A stretch of DNA of 64,000 bases from Notamacropus eugenii (lineage: Eukaryota; Chordata; Mammalia; Diprotodontia; Macropodidae): positions 136,501-200,500 of the forward strand of contig NW_027325145.1 in the NCBI RefSeq assembly GCF_028372415.1, given 5' to 3'. A program made the translations under genes and the position numbers. The notes under the pieces were generated by a model, which saw nothing but the letters and a program-made list of their open reading frames with translations, did no database searches and had not been told where the DNA came from. Below are positions 13,101 through 64,000 of the stretch, one piece after another. The first letter of the stretch is position 1, and each line of letters begins with the position of its first letter.

Positions 13101-14080
13101 GGCAAAGGCTAGGATGATGAACTAGAGGTGGGTAACAGACTGCAGGGATCACCTAGGTAAAAGGTGGGGGCCTGCTGCAGGCTGATGTCTGGGCCACTGG
13201 GGAAAGATGGGGAAGAAAGTATCCAGGGTTGGCACCTGATTGGACATGTGGAGCAAGGGCATGTGGGCTCATGAATATCCCCTGAATCGTGGTGCATGAC
13301 AATAGCACCATTGGGTTTGTGAATCCCATCCTTTGACACTAGGAATGTACCATCATCTTTGGCAGATTTACAAGATATTTTTCTCATGGATCTACTGGCT
13401 GGGAGTTGAAAATTCCACTTGGAATGCTCCATGGTCCATAGGACCATGACCATTGACTCCACCTCTGCAAACAAATGTGTTTCACATTTGTAAAAACAAC
13501 AGGATGACTGTGGGGTCCCAGTGCTTGCAATGCTTTACAACCCCTGAAAGTGACCAAGGATGATGGCTGTTGTAATCACCATTCTGAGGTGCCAAGTTTC
13601 TGTCTCCACAGAATATCCATGGAGGGCCTGTATGGTCTTGCTCACATCTGTAGATCACACCTAGGCCCCTGTAATGGGGTAAGGCTTAACCTGCTCTTGG
13701 CTCAGTATCTGGGGACAGGAAATCAAAGCTTACTCACATATAGGGTGTAGGATGTGTTCAGGTAGGACCAATACTTTGGTGTGATGGCTGCTGTGCCCTT
13801 TTCCAGGCTCTACCTTTAGTGTCCACCTGTTCCACCTAACTCTCACCTGTGACTCCAAGAAGCTGCAGCATGTGGAGCAGCCACATCCCAGTAAATCATT
13901 TCAGCAGATGGGTCAAACCAGGCTGAAGGTAACCAAGGGGTCTCAAACCCATTGCTGAGATAAAGGGATGTCTACCCTGAATATGCGAAGACTTCCTCTG
14001 GTGGAGTGGGCAGATGAAAACGAGTAACTTCTTAAGCTGAAGTTCATGCACATAAATTTCCTTTACCTCCAAACCCAAAA
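13100..14080. other. Unassigned GC-rich block with a 121-codon antisense frame
   Basis: This block is clearly richer in G+C than its surroundings. On the minus strand a frame of 121 codons runs from 13474 to 13109. It is Ser/Pro-rich at the end and contains 'KDDGTFLVSKDG'. A pyrimidine-rich AG just upstream would serve as a splice acceptor. I recognise no family. It could be an old repeat, a lost exon or chance. Confidence 0.3.
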
Positions 14081-14099
14081 ACTTTTCACATCACTTACT

Positions 14100-15110
14100 T
14101 AATGCCTGATGGCTAACTATTCACCTTGGGGTTTTTGATTTCTTTAAAATCAGTCTTATAAACATAAACATAAGCAATTCTTAAGCACTGTGAAGAGATA
14201 GTATCCTCAAAATTTGCCCCAAGAGTGTTCCCATTCCAATTTTCAGTGAATGAAACAAAAAAACAATCTTTTTGTGTAAACTCAAAAGCGTTTCATTAAC
14301 TATTTTTATTTCAAACAGTAAACAAGTTTTCCAGATGAAAATTCCACAGAAATCATCCTCAGTTGTTCTAGTATAAGTTGTTCATAGATACCCTGAAAAA
14401 TGAACCAAAGAATTAAGTAACAAGTTATAAACTTTCATCAAAGACAAAACTAACTCAGAAAATGGAATAAATTTAAGGACACATGGACAAGTCTTCCACA
14501 GTTCTGTGGAAGTTATGAGAAAATAATGCATTTCGGAACAGAAAGTATTCCTTTTCAGTGTTCACCTAGAAAAATAATCAGTTATGAATGAATTTGTAAT
14601 TTCAATATCTTCAGTAACCTCTGGAAAACACTTCTCAATTCCAGTGTTCCCATTCTTGAATTCTTTCTGTTTCCAAGTCGTGCTCTTCATTCACTCATAG
14701 TAACGAAGTCAAGATTTCATTATTGGAAAACTGAATGAGGAAATTTATGCTACCAAGAGAGACTGGTACCTTCTCTGCAACTTGTAGTATTAAAGCTATA
14801 CTAAGATTGCTGATTATTTCTCTTGGCAATCTTAACTCTGTTTTCATGAATTCATCAATCCCAGTGAGAGGAAATAAGAAGGGTTAAGGACAAAAGTGTA
14901 AAAGGTGATCTAAAGTTTAACATTAAAAAAAAAGTTAACATTGTCAATAGTTCCCATGTTCTTCTAATTTTTTGCAAGGTATGTCCCTATAAACTGGCTC
15001 CTGTATCCATTTTGATCTTATCTCAGTAAATGATGCCAGATACTAGCCTGTGTCCAATTTCTGCCAGACTGTTATCAAGTCTTCCCAAAAATCTTTACCA
15101 AGAAATGAGT
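14100..15110. other. Intergenic, nothing recognised
   Basis: AT-rich sequence without a long frame or clear repeat on either strand. Confidence 0.45.
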
Positions 15111-15480
15111 TCTTACCTCAAAATCTTAAGTCTTTCCACTTGTCAAATACAAAGTTAAATATTTATTGGGTGCTGTAAATTGCATACGTATTCTGTTCCA
15201 CTGATCTACCTTTCTATTTTTCCAGTACCAGTTTAGATAATTACAGCTTTGTAATAACACAGATTTTTAAGATCTGATACGGCTAAAACTTTCTATCCTT
15301 TACATTTTTTTTTAAATTACTGCCTTTGATATTCTTGATTTTTAATTCTTTCAAATGAATTTTTTTTTTGTAATTCAGTAAAATAATTATTGGTAATTTA
15401 ATTGGGAAAGCACTGAATATATAAATTGGATTAGGTAAAATTATTGTTTTATTACACTGACAATGCCTACCCATAAGCAA
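15110..15480 (-). repeat. Antisense L1 ORF2 fragment
   Basis: Translated on the minus strand it gives 'PNPIYIFSAFPIKLP', the L1 ORF2 segment just after the RT (compare [13 protein letters not shown] in the full-length L1). Phrases such as 'ccactgatctacctttctat' are the usual antisense form. It is old and frame-broken. Confidence 0.75.
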
Positions 15481-15564
15481 AAATGATTTTATTTGTATAA
15501 AAAAATTTTTTTAGGTTTCTCGTCATGTGGTTTTTGGGCAGATTTATTTCCAGGCACTATCCAG

Positions 15565-15650
15565 AGGCATGGTATGTGTGTGTATGAATGTTCACATATA
15601 TTCATGTATGTATGTGTATGTGTATATGTACATGTACATATGAATGCTAT
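15565..15650 (+). repeat. TG/TATG-rich simple repeat
   Basis: An irregular tatg/tgtg run with many interruptions. The open frames on both strands here follow from it. Confidence 0.8.
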
Positions 15651-15744
15651 TGATTCATGTGGTTTTACTTCATATCCTGATACACTGTAAAACATATTTT
15701 TTCAATTTTTTAGTTAAGTCTTTGGGATTTTCTAAGAATATCAT

Positions 15745-16215
15745 CATAGTTCTCTTTGTAGGAACAAAAAACTGGAAATGTGAGGGATGCCAATTAACTG
15801 CAGAATAGGTGAATAACTTGTAATTTGTGATTGTGATAGAATAAATGTGCTATAAAAATGTAATATTACAAAAATATGAAAAGATGCACAAAATAATGAA
15901 GTGAGGTAAGAAAAATTAAAAGAACAGTGTATAAAACATTTGTTGTTTTATTTCATTTATTTTGTTTTAATAACAAATGTGAATGGTTGAGTCATTTTGA
16001 TTATTATCAATACCTAAATTAACTACAGACGATATATGCAAGAAAGCACTAATCAGAGAAAAAACTGATAAACAGAAGCATCTACAGAATGATTTTACAT
16101 ATGTATGTATGTATGTATTTGTGTATAATGATATCCATGTGTAGTGGGGGAAGAAGATAAAAAATCTACATAACTTTACTTAAATGTACATGACAAAAAA
16201 AAAGAAAAGAAAAAG
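15745..16215 (+). repeat. Old L1 3'-end fragment, sense
   Basis: It begins 'ggaacaaaaaactggaaatg' and continues through the usual end-of-ORF2 words. It ends in an A-rich tail near 16194-16215 with a tatg microsatellite before it. It is opposite in orientation to the fragment at 15110-15480, so the two are separate insertions. Confidence 0.65.
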
Positions 16216-16219
16216 AAAA

Positions 16220-19200
16220 CTGTTCTGACTAAGCACCCAAAAATGACATCATGGAGAGTGAGACACAACTGAAACCACTGAATTAAATAGTTGTCTTTAT
16301 AGGGCAATTCTGTTGGAAATACCATAGCCAGGATGTATTAGAGATGTCTGGGTCTAAGGCTTGTTAAATTCATGAAGATGTCTGAAAATTATCTTATGAA
16401 ATCTTCAGCAAGTGTAATTGTGAAAAAGTCAACCCTATGAACCTATTACCTGGCAACAATGACTTAAAAAAATACTTTGTATGTCTATAAACTTTACATA
16501 TTAATGCACTGATATATCCCTTCTTCATCTTTTGAAATTCCCTTTTCTTAATAACTTTTGGTACTGTTGTGTAACCCCTTCTTCTGTCTTCTTTCCATCA
16601 TTGTTCTGGTACCTCTTAAGGTGGAGATTTCAATAAGGAGCAGCTTTCTTCTTTTTTTCTCTACATAATCTTTCACTAGGTAATCAGAGCTTCAGCTTCA
16701 ACTGAGTTGGTTTTCCATCTCTGCACAGTAATGCTTTATTGCTACTTCAATAGAAATAAAAATAAATTAGGAAGGTTTCTTACAATGTATTCTTTGTTCC
16801 TTCTTTATGTTAGTAAATAAGAGCACTTTTGTTTTCTTAATTCTCCGTCTTCCTTTATTTAATTAGTAAGTTTTGTTGATTTTACCTCCAAAACATCTCG
16901 TTTGTTTATTCCTTCATATTTCTGTTTCCACCACCTTGGTATAGAACCTCACTAATACCCACATAGAGTGGCATCAATTTTGTGCCCAAAATCCTTGCCT
17001 CCAATTCGTTGTACAAATCCATTTTTCATTAATAGTAAAGATTCACTTCTCTTTTTCATTAATTTGATTTTTAGTAGGGGTTGTTGCCAAAAAGTTTCAG
17101 TCTTAAGTGTTAATAATATTCTCTATTAGTAATATTCTCTCAATATTGTGGACTAACCCTAAATTAATTTCAGTTGTTCATTTCTTTTTCAGTTGTTTTT
17201 AGATTCTTCATAACATAGATACTTACTGAAATGCTTTGTCATTTCCTTTTCAATGTCATTTTATAGATGAGGAACTGAGGCACAGTATTAAGTGATTTGC
17301 CCAGAGTTACAGTCAGATTTGAATAAGAGTGTTTCTGAGTCCTGGTACATAATAACCTGAGTTTCAACATCCATTTGTTTAAGTTAGTGCTATACTTTAA
17401 AAACAATGTCACTCTGTGATGTCTTCAGTGATGTACCTAGATGTAAATAATTTCTTCCTTCCTTTTGTCAAAGTCGATTTTATACTTATTTTTGCATGTG
17501 TTGAGCTTTCTTTAATAGTCTGTGTAGCTAGAGACATAGGTAGGAATGTAAATACACAAAATTAAACTGTCCATGCAATGAACTTAGATTATCCTAAAGT
17601 CACAAAAGATGTATAAAAGTGAGGCAATTTTGGTAATCATTAGGTTCAATGTAAAGCCCACAATGAAGATTACATATTCCAATATTTCAATCAAAAGTGA
17701 AAGCTTACATTTATGGTGACATGTACTTTTGTTTACTTAAGGCATATATATAGATATATGTGTGCATGTATAAACGGGTATGTATATGTATATTTGAGAA
17801 GAAAGGAACAGAATCACTTACCTCAAATATGGCTTGTTTATTTATGTTTATCTGAAGATTTACGAGTGCAATTACCATTAAGGAAAAAAGTTGATTACCA
17901 TGATGTAATTTATTATTATTCTTATAAAGCATTTACAAGACATTACTTTACACTTGATTTTAAGAGTTGGACTGAACTTTATACATACAAATAATACTGC
18001 ATTAAAAAAACAGATATTTGGCCATGAGCCAGGGAGTTACCCTGATTCTCAATATCTTCAACTCTCAAAAACAGTGAACAATAACTACAGTTTAACTTAC
18101 AGGACTGCTATAAAGATCAAATGAGACAATACCTATGAAAGAGCTATATCAATAATAATAAACTGTAACATAAATATCTAAGTAAGGAAAACAAGACTCA
18201 GAGAAAGGAAATGAATTGTCCTGGACCTCTTCCAATGTTTTCTTTATACACCTAAATTATGTTTTTTAAACTGAAAAGGAAAATATGTATTGGGAGAATT
18301 GGAAAAGAAGAATTAACATCCACACAATTAGGAAGAGAACAAGTAATATTCTAATGATAATATAGTGAAAATTCCAAATTCATAGATGTAATTCATTAAA
18401 GAGATAAATTATTCTTACACTTATCCTCATTAAAATGAGATCTTTGCTTCTTAGTTTATACTCTAATTACTCACTAAGTTGTATCACTAGATAATTGCTC
18501 CAGGATGTTTATTTTCCCTTAAACTTAAAACCTGATTAAACTTACAGTAAATTTGGATTAAAGACAGAAATGCTTTTGTGTCTACTAATAATGTCTTTGA
18601 TGATTATTTTAAAGGATATTACTTTTTTTCTTCCTTTCCTCCTGTGGTTTCACGTTTTTCCTTCTTTTCTGTTTTTTCTTTATCATGTCTAGACTCCTAT
18701 AAGAATTACCAAAATGAGCTGAGAAACAGAAAATTAAACACGAACTCTGTTTCATATATTAATTTATGTTCTGACAATATTCACACCATGCAAAACTTAC
18801 TTTACTCCAAAAATGTATAAAAAGCCAAGTCTGCATCCTTTTATTGTTTCAAAACTGTCAGTTTGACACTACACAAATTACAGGGACATAAAAATTGTAA
18901 TAAAAATTTCTCTTGGAAGAAATATACACATATTCTTCATGATAAGTAACACAATTTGCTACTCTTTTATGTATTCTGTATATCTACTAACATTTATTAA
19001 ACACCTAACATATACAAGGAACTATGCTAAGCACACAGCAGAAGTAAAAACAGTCCTTCCATCAATATTATAATCTGAAGGATAAAACTTCTAAGCAAAG
19101 ATGTACAAACAAGGTGTATATAGGATAAATTTGAAACAATCCAAAGGAAAATACTAATATTAAAGGGGACTAAGAAAGAATTCTTACAAAAACAAAGGGA

Positions 19201-20180
19201 GGTTAGATGACATGTGAAGTACATCAGTGAAGTCATGAGATGAAGACAAAAAAACTTACAGTTGTTGTTTGTCCTTTACTTCAAACAGGACAAAAGGCAT
19301 TGCAGAAAATCTTAACTTGCTCAGGAACTGAATTTAAGTAAGGTTCAGTTGTAAAAAATTATTAACCTCTTCCTAAATCATTCAAATCTTGATAGAAGCG
19401 AAAAGTAAAGACAACTGGCAAAGTCTTGACATACTAAAAACTGCTCTAAGCTTTGAAGTATAATCTCCACTCACTTGAAGCCAAAACTTTACCACAGTCT
19501 GCAGCTACAGGTGAAAACAAACACATCAAAGATAGATGTTCACCCAGTATGCTGTAAATCCCAACTAAAATCTCAACTTTTACAAAAAGCCTTCCTAAAT
19601 TCCTGTTAATTACAGCATCTTCACTTTTTTAAATTTTTAAATTTAATTTAAATATTTTTGAAATATTTGTTTCCTTGTTATCTCCCCAACATTACACTCA
19701 TGAGCTCCTCAGATGCAGACAGATCAGAGACAGGGAGAACCACTGTTACAGAAACCTAGAGGGATTCAGAGTTAGGGTTAGTTGCAGATGAATGAAAAAT
19801 TAGAAAAGGCCATTTGATCTGGCTATTAGGAAATCACTGGTAACTTTAGAGTTTCCCTGTATAAACAAACTGGAAAGACATAACAGAGAAGATATGCAAC
19901 AGGAATGGACAGATCAAATTAGTTTTATTGTTTTTTTTCTAGTTTGAGGGAATGTTATATATTATAATAAAGTTTAATAACTTACTTTTATACATTGGGG
20001 ATACATATTTTACTAATCAAATAAGTCAAAGGTAAGAGCCACTACTGTTAAATGCATATTTGAGAAAATGGGCAAAATGGTAAAAGCCCAGATTTACATT
20101 AGAAAATCTAAGAGTCAGAAAAGACTAGCAAAGTATGGAAACATGAATGAAGAAGATAAACACAGCAGATAAAAATAAAT
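16220..20180. other. AT-rich intergenic region 3' of THOC2
   Basis: No gene recognised. It holds a MIR-type fragment at about 17250-17350 ('gatgaggaactgaggcacag'), a ta/tg-rich simple tract near 17740-17790, another possible CORE-SINE tail near 18090-18200, and a single 'gttagggtta' at 19771. Small frames at 17711-17994, 18578-18820 and 19027-19236 look like chance. Confidence 0.45.
17250..17350 (-). repeat. MIR/CORE-SINE fragment
   Basis: It contains 'ttatagatgaggaactgagg' and 'aagtgatttgcccagagtta', the conserved MIR core and 3' words in antisense style. Confidence 0.65.
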
Positions 20181-20189
20181 AAATCTTCA

Positions 20190-20346
20190 TTTTTCTTGAA
20201 TGATGATGCCATTTTCCACACCAGTCTCTTGCTTATCCTCCACACATAACTGTTCAGTTTCATTCTCCTTTTTGGGGTCATCCCGATTAACCCTCAAGTG
20301 ATCCTTTGTTGGCATTTCTGTGCCCTTTCTAAACTCTTTCTTTCTT
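20190..20346 (-). other. Candidate terminal exon, small reading frame
   Basis: On the minus strand a frame stays open for about 50 codons, to a TGA at about 20192-20194. It contains FRKGTEMPTKDHLRV, DDPKKENETEQL and the end VENGIIIQEK. It is acidic/lysine-rich and less AT-rich than its flanks. An acceptor-like 'ttattttgccaacaag' lies upstream in the same strand. It follows the last certain THOC2 exon by 3.5 kb and does not resemble the known THOC2 end (a Lys/Glu-rich tail ending in KSSDKHR). It could be a diverged last exon, an alternative end, or unrelated. Confidence 0.3.
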
Positions 20347-20734
20347 GTTGGCAAAATAATTAGGTATGAGTTTAATTAATTTGTACATCACTTACAGATG
20401 CAAACACACAGACAGATAGATAATTAGGCCTTTCTCTAAGCTTCAATTGCACAAAAAATAGTTTTCTCTTAGGTATTTTTGGGAAGGTAAACAGGAGAAA
20501 ATGCTTCTTAAATTGAAATATAAGGACAGGAGTCAAGAGAACCATAACAATATAGCAATGTTTTGTGTAATTAAGAATATAAAGAGTAAGTAAATAAAAA
20601 TGAAGTATTTAAACAGCCGAATATGTGTGAGGACTAACTCTGACAGACCGCGCTTGTAAGCAATGCAAAGTTCTAAAAAATTCCAAAAAACTCATGATGG
20701 AAAATTGCATGCACATACAAAGTAAAGACTGAAA

Positions 20735-20990
20735 GCAGATCAAAGTAAACTATTAGCTCTCTTTTTTCCCTCTTTCCCATCATTTCTCCCATTGTTTCTA
20801 CTTGTTTTTAAGAACATGAAATACATTTAATATGACTGTAAATGCACAGGCAATATCATATTGTACGCTGACTAGGAGATGGGGAGCAGAGATGGAAAAA
20901 ATTCAGAATTCAAAATCTCATAAAACTAAATGCTAAAACCTAAAACTAAAACCAAATAAAATTTTATAAAAGAATGCAGCATTTACATTT
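20735..20990 (+). repeat. Old LINE 3' tail, sense
   Basis: 'gcagatcaaagtaaactatt', 'aatcatattgtacgctg' and the end 'aaaactaaaaccaaataaaa' match the layout of the tail at 28390-28690. It is a second copy of the same old L1-type 3' UTR. Confidence 0.55.
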
Positions 20991-23853
20991 AATTGGTGGG
21001 GATATTAAGAAAGAAATGTCCCCTCAGAACTTAAATCTCCACACAAGACAATGTTCTAAATAAGTGATTGGAAGAAGTCTTTATTTTGTTATGAAGACAA
21101 AGGCAAAACAAGAAGAAAGGAAGTACAGGAAAAGTACAGAAATTTTTCTCTTGTACATACTACAAATGAGGAATAAGGGAAAAAAGCATTTTTGAACTTC
21201 ACTTTCATCAGAAATGGTGAAAGAAGAGTAACACAAATACACAAACAATTTAATGGAAAAATACATTCAACTCTTGTAAGGTCTCTCTTACGTAAGATAG
21301 AGTCAAAATGGAAAATGTTAACTATAGATGATTTATCTCTAGAATATCTACTAGAAAAATTTTAATTAAACCTTAGTAGAAACTCCAACAATATGCCAAA
21401 AAGATGCTTTAATGATAGGAAAATTATAAACACAGTTATTACTCTGTGACATTATTATTCATAAAAAAAGCTGTAATTTGGCATAATAAGTAGGTTACTG
21501 AGCTAAGAGTCAGGAATAATGTCCACATTCTGCCTCAGTTATGTACTGCCTGTGTAACCTCAGGCAATCTAGTTAGCCTACCTTGATCTTGGTTTTTTCA
21601 AGAGTAAAATTATGATAAAAATAAGCAATACTACTTAGAGATTTCCCCAGGCAAAGATCTAACCAAACAGTAAAAGAAGTTCTAAGTTTACGATTATGAA
21701 TATATTTCTCATGATGATATTTGTTCAGACAGGCCTACTAGGGAAATGTTAATTTTCCTTATTATCAAGATGGGTAAGATGGAAATTAATGTCTCTATAA
21801 CCAAGATTTAAGACCTCAAAAACTTCATTTTAATATATCCCTGAAAAACACTTCCTTTTTGGAGGGCATATAAACTATGACCCCACTGCCACTAGGCATC
21901 CACAGTCTAAGACAGATGGGCAAATGACTATCTTTTTATTAATAATTTGTGGGCCTTATTAACAAAATGATTACCTAGAAAAATAACCAATAATGATATT
22001 ATAAATCTCAAATAGCTGTTGTGAGGATCAAAATAGCTAACATATTACAACATTCTGCAAACCATAAACCCAGACACTGGAAAAGATGTAAGAATGAAAA
22101 GAAACAATATAGAGAAATTCTCGCCTAACACATTTAGAATAGTGAATACCATATTGGTGTATTCATCTACTCACTGGGAAGGTGGCCCAACCAGAAAGGT
22201 CAACTATAAAGTATGTGAATGGGAACCAATGGGCAACCTCAGAATCAAGTCCAATTATCAGCAGTGTAAGAAAAGAAGCAGTGTTATAATTCTGTTACCT
22301 GCAAGACTAAAAAATGTCAATTAAAAATGCAAACAAGGCACTAGCCTCTGTTGTGCTTCCCAGACCTAAATTGGGATAAAACTGAGAAAGCTGAAATCAA
22401 TGTAATTTCATTTCAGTTCAGAGGAAAAAGAAAAAAAAAACACAATCTCAGGACAAAATCACCTGTGAGATGGCTAAAAAACATTTTTTGACAATGAAAT
22501 CTAGAAAGAGAAGTAGTAGAACACACATATGTGGCTGAACAACAGTATCAAAAACGTAAAGGGATTTGTTCCCGTCCTAGTTTTTGAGATTTCTCCTGAA
22601 CAGCAAGAAGAGGTTCCTTGAGACACACACAGAAACACACCCCACTCTCTCCCCCAGTACACAGATATGAACACTTCCACCTTCAGCCACTATGGCGGGG
22701 GTAGGCATGGATAATTTCAAAAACTTGTACTTCTTCCCTGTCTGCAATAAGCATCAACTTGACCTCTCCAAACACAGGGATCTATGAAGATCTCTCTCTA
22801 TTCTCTTAACCCCAAATCAACTATGTTGGATATCAGTCTTTCAGGTGATATGGATTTGAATTACAGCCTTGAGGAGGCCTCCTCAAAACAGCCAAAGATT
22901 CTTTCATATTGCAAATATTTTCCAGTTAACAATACTGCAATTTTCATTTCTTTTCCTCAAAGTCAGGGTAGGCTTGTGCAAAGTTATTAAATAACATACA
23001 CTCATTGTGAAAGTCTTCAACCTCACTCTATATAGGGAAAGCCGTGTTTAAAGTATAAAATAAAGACTCTTCAATTGATTTTATAGTCCATGGAAGATGG
23101 GAGCTTGAAAGTTGTTGCTCATCACAGCACGTGTCACCTGAATTACCATGATTGTCTATGAAAAGTATGTTTAATAAAGGTAGATGCAGTTTGAAAAAAA
23201 AACGGAACCTTGAATCATGAGTATCACAAATTACTAATATATACAGAGGTATATTCTTTCACACAAATATTTAGTATCCTTTCTGATCTTTGACAATACC
23301 GGTTGTCTTCCTACCTTCTTAAAGCTCTTATTTGCTAGATCTTCATGTAAATCAGATCCAGCAACCATGAGCTTCCCCTTCTGTTCTATGACATATTATT
23401 CATTCAGCTCATCATGCATCCAATTACCATCACTACAAATGATCATCAGAGTATCCAACTGCGACATCTCAAGCATGTACAAAACAGAATTTATTATATT
23501 TCTTCCTAAAGACTATCCTTTTCTAAAATTCCTTATTAGTATAGTACCACATTTAGGCTAAAATGTTAGCCATTATTAACTTGGCTAACAAAGTGATCTA
23601 AAAGTAAGCTTATGTGAATGATAAAGGATATTTACGTAAAAAGAAATCTTCAAATAATTTCATGTATCAATTACTGAATGCAAATTTTAATTCACAATAG
23701 AAAGGACATTCAGTTTATCTTTAAAATAAAAATTGTAATCTCAGCACTCAGCACAGTGGTTGTCACAATCCCATTCATTTGTCTTGTAATAAACCCACTT
23801 TTTCTCATTTCATGAAACTGTGATTTCCTTTTGACTTTTAAAAGCAAATTTAC
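20990..23853. other. Region between candidate and last certain THOC2 exon
   Basis: If the 20190 frame is a THOC2 exon this is an intron; otherwise it is downstream sequence. It holds a CORE-SINE at 21480-21640. Frames at 22094-22324, 22784-22990 and 23367-23561 have no recognised homology. I searched by eye for the usual final THOC2 segment (ESRHDKEKIEKK...) and did not find a convincing copy. Confidence 0.45.
21480..21640 (+). mobile_element. CORE-SINE (MIR-like)
   Basis: 'ctgagctaagagtcaggaat', 'ctgcctgtgtaacctcagg' and the following 'caatctagttagcc' are the head and core of a MIR/CORE-SINE. It is plus-oriented and old. Confidence 0.6.
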
Positions 23854-63032
<39,179 letters not shown>

Positions 63033-64000
63033 CTAGGATAGGAAAAATGAATTTAGATACATTTAATACGTGGAAATCAAGATACTATTTTTCTTTAAAA
63101 AACCACTTCAATGAGTGATCTAGGTTCCATAGATTCAATGACCATCTCTATAGTGATGAATCTCAAATCCACCTTTCCAACCCCAATCTTCCTGCTGATA
63201 TATGATTTGTCATTTTCCAGTGCCTTTAGATGTTTCAGACTGGATATCCAGCTGAAATCTTTAACTCAACATGTCCTTTATCTCATCACCTCCTACCCCA
63301 TGCTTGTTCTTGGATTCCCTGGCTCGCTTTTAAGTCCTAGAATTAAATCTCATTTCCTAAAGAAAGTTTTTCTTGATTCCACTTAACTGCATTCTGTATG
63401 TAGCCAAACAAATATTTCTTGCATAACTGATTCTGGTATTTGTGGGGCCTTCCATAGGTCTGTACAACACAGAGCAAGTCAGACAAAGAAAATAAACTTA
63501 TTTTGGAGTATCTGACTTGTGCTACTTCTGTGGTCTTATGTTTCTACATGCCAAATAAAAATAATATTACTCATCAGATAAATCTTTCATACCTGACTTT
63601 TAAATAATCTTCAAAATGTGTAATAATAATGCTAATTATTTATAATACTAATTTTTACATAGCAAAGGTCTGAAAAAGGAAGAAAGGTCCAAAAAGCATT
63701 ATAACTCATTTGAATAATAGAAAAACTTTGAGACATAAGTGCCCCTGGTATAACTGTCCCATATTTACAAACCATGATACTAAAAAAAGATATATTCTTA
63801 GTGTAAGACTACAAGGGTAGAACTATTTGAATACAACCCTGCTTGACAAATCAAGTGCTCCAAAGTAAATGTATTTTCTTTCTTGTTCTTTTTCAGTAAA
63901 TTAAATATATAATGCTTAAAGATATTTCCATAGTATTATCACAATGCTAAATTAGAAATTAATTAGAAATGCTAAAATGACCCTAATCAGTGCTTCATAT
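63033..64000. other. Upstream THOC2 intron (partial)
   Basis: No match to the preceding THOC2 coding segment (around IGKSFMKEFQSDG) was found here. The 91-codon plus-strand frame at 63111-63386 has no recognised homology. Confidence 0.55.

Overview
The window is mammalian nuclear DNA, AT-rich and full of interspersed repeats, and the repeats point to a marsupial. They include a full-length LINE-1 whose 5' end begins with a G run and a YY1-like motif, several tRNA/CORE-type SINEs of the marsupial sort, and a BovB/RTE LINE remnant. I could not fix the species. No virus-derived element with recognisable LTRs, gag, pol or env was seen. There is no tRNA or rRNA gene and no CRISPR array.

The only active-looking host gene is the 3' two thirds of THOC2, a subunit of the THO/TREX mRNA-export complex, on the minus strand from about 63032 down to at least 23854. 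Twenty-three exons can be placed by matching translated segments to THOC2 with GT/AG borders and continuous phase. They run from about human residue 477 through the Tho2 domain into the charged C-terminal tail. The conserved core differs from remembered human THOC2 at about 7% of residues and the tail much more. One tail exon (26011-26141) is decayed by a frameshift and stops, but skipping it keeps the frame. A 181-bp piece of a core exon is duplicated inside the preceding intron. Together these suggest a THOC2 copy under relaxed constraint, for example a Y-linked gametolog, rather than the slowly evolving X copy. That is inference.

Layout. 1-1473: old SINE and antisense L1 debris. 1474-8437: full-length plus-strand L1 with a perfect 16-bp target-site duplication and only three in-frame stops. 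8438-10810: old L1 and SINE debris with microsatellites. 10811-12140: minus-strand processed pseudogene of CMAS. 12140-14100: a GC-richer unassigned stretch. 14100-20180: AT-rich intergenic DNA with L1 fragments. 20190-20350: a small minus-strand reading frame that could be a terminal exon. 23854-63032: THOC2, its introns holding a deleted L1 (28700-32160), other L1 fragments, the BovB remnant, SINEs and four short TTAGGG tracts. 63033-64000: upstream intron.

The L1s and SINEs are independent insertions. The CMAS copy is a retrocopy probably made by L1 machinery. Comparisons to human THOC2 and CMAS are from memory, without alignment software.
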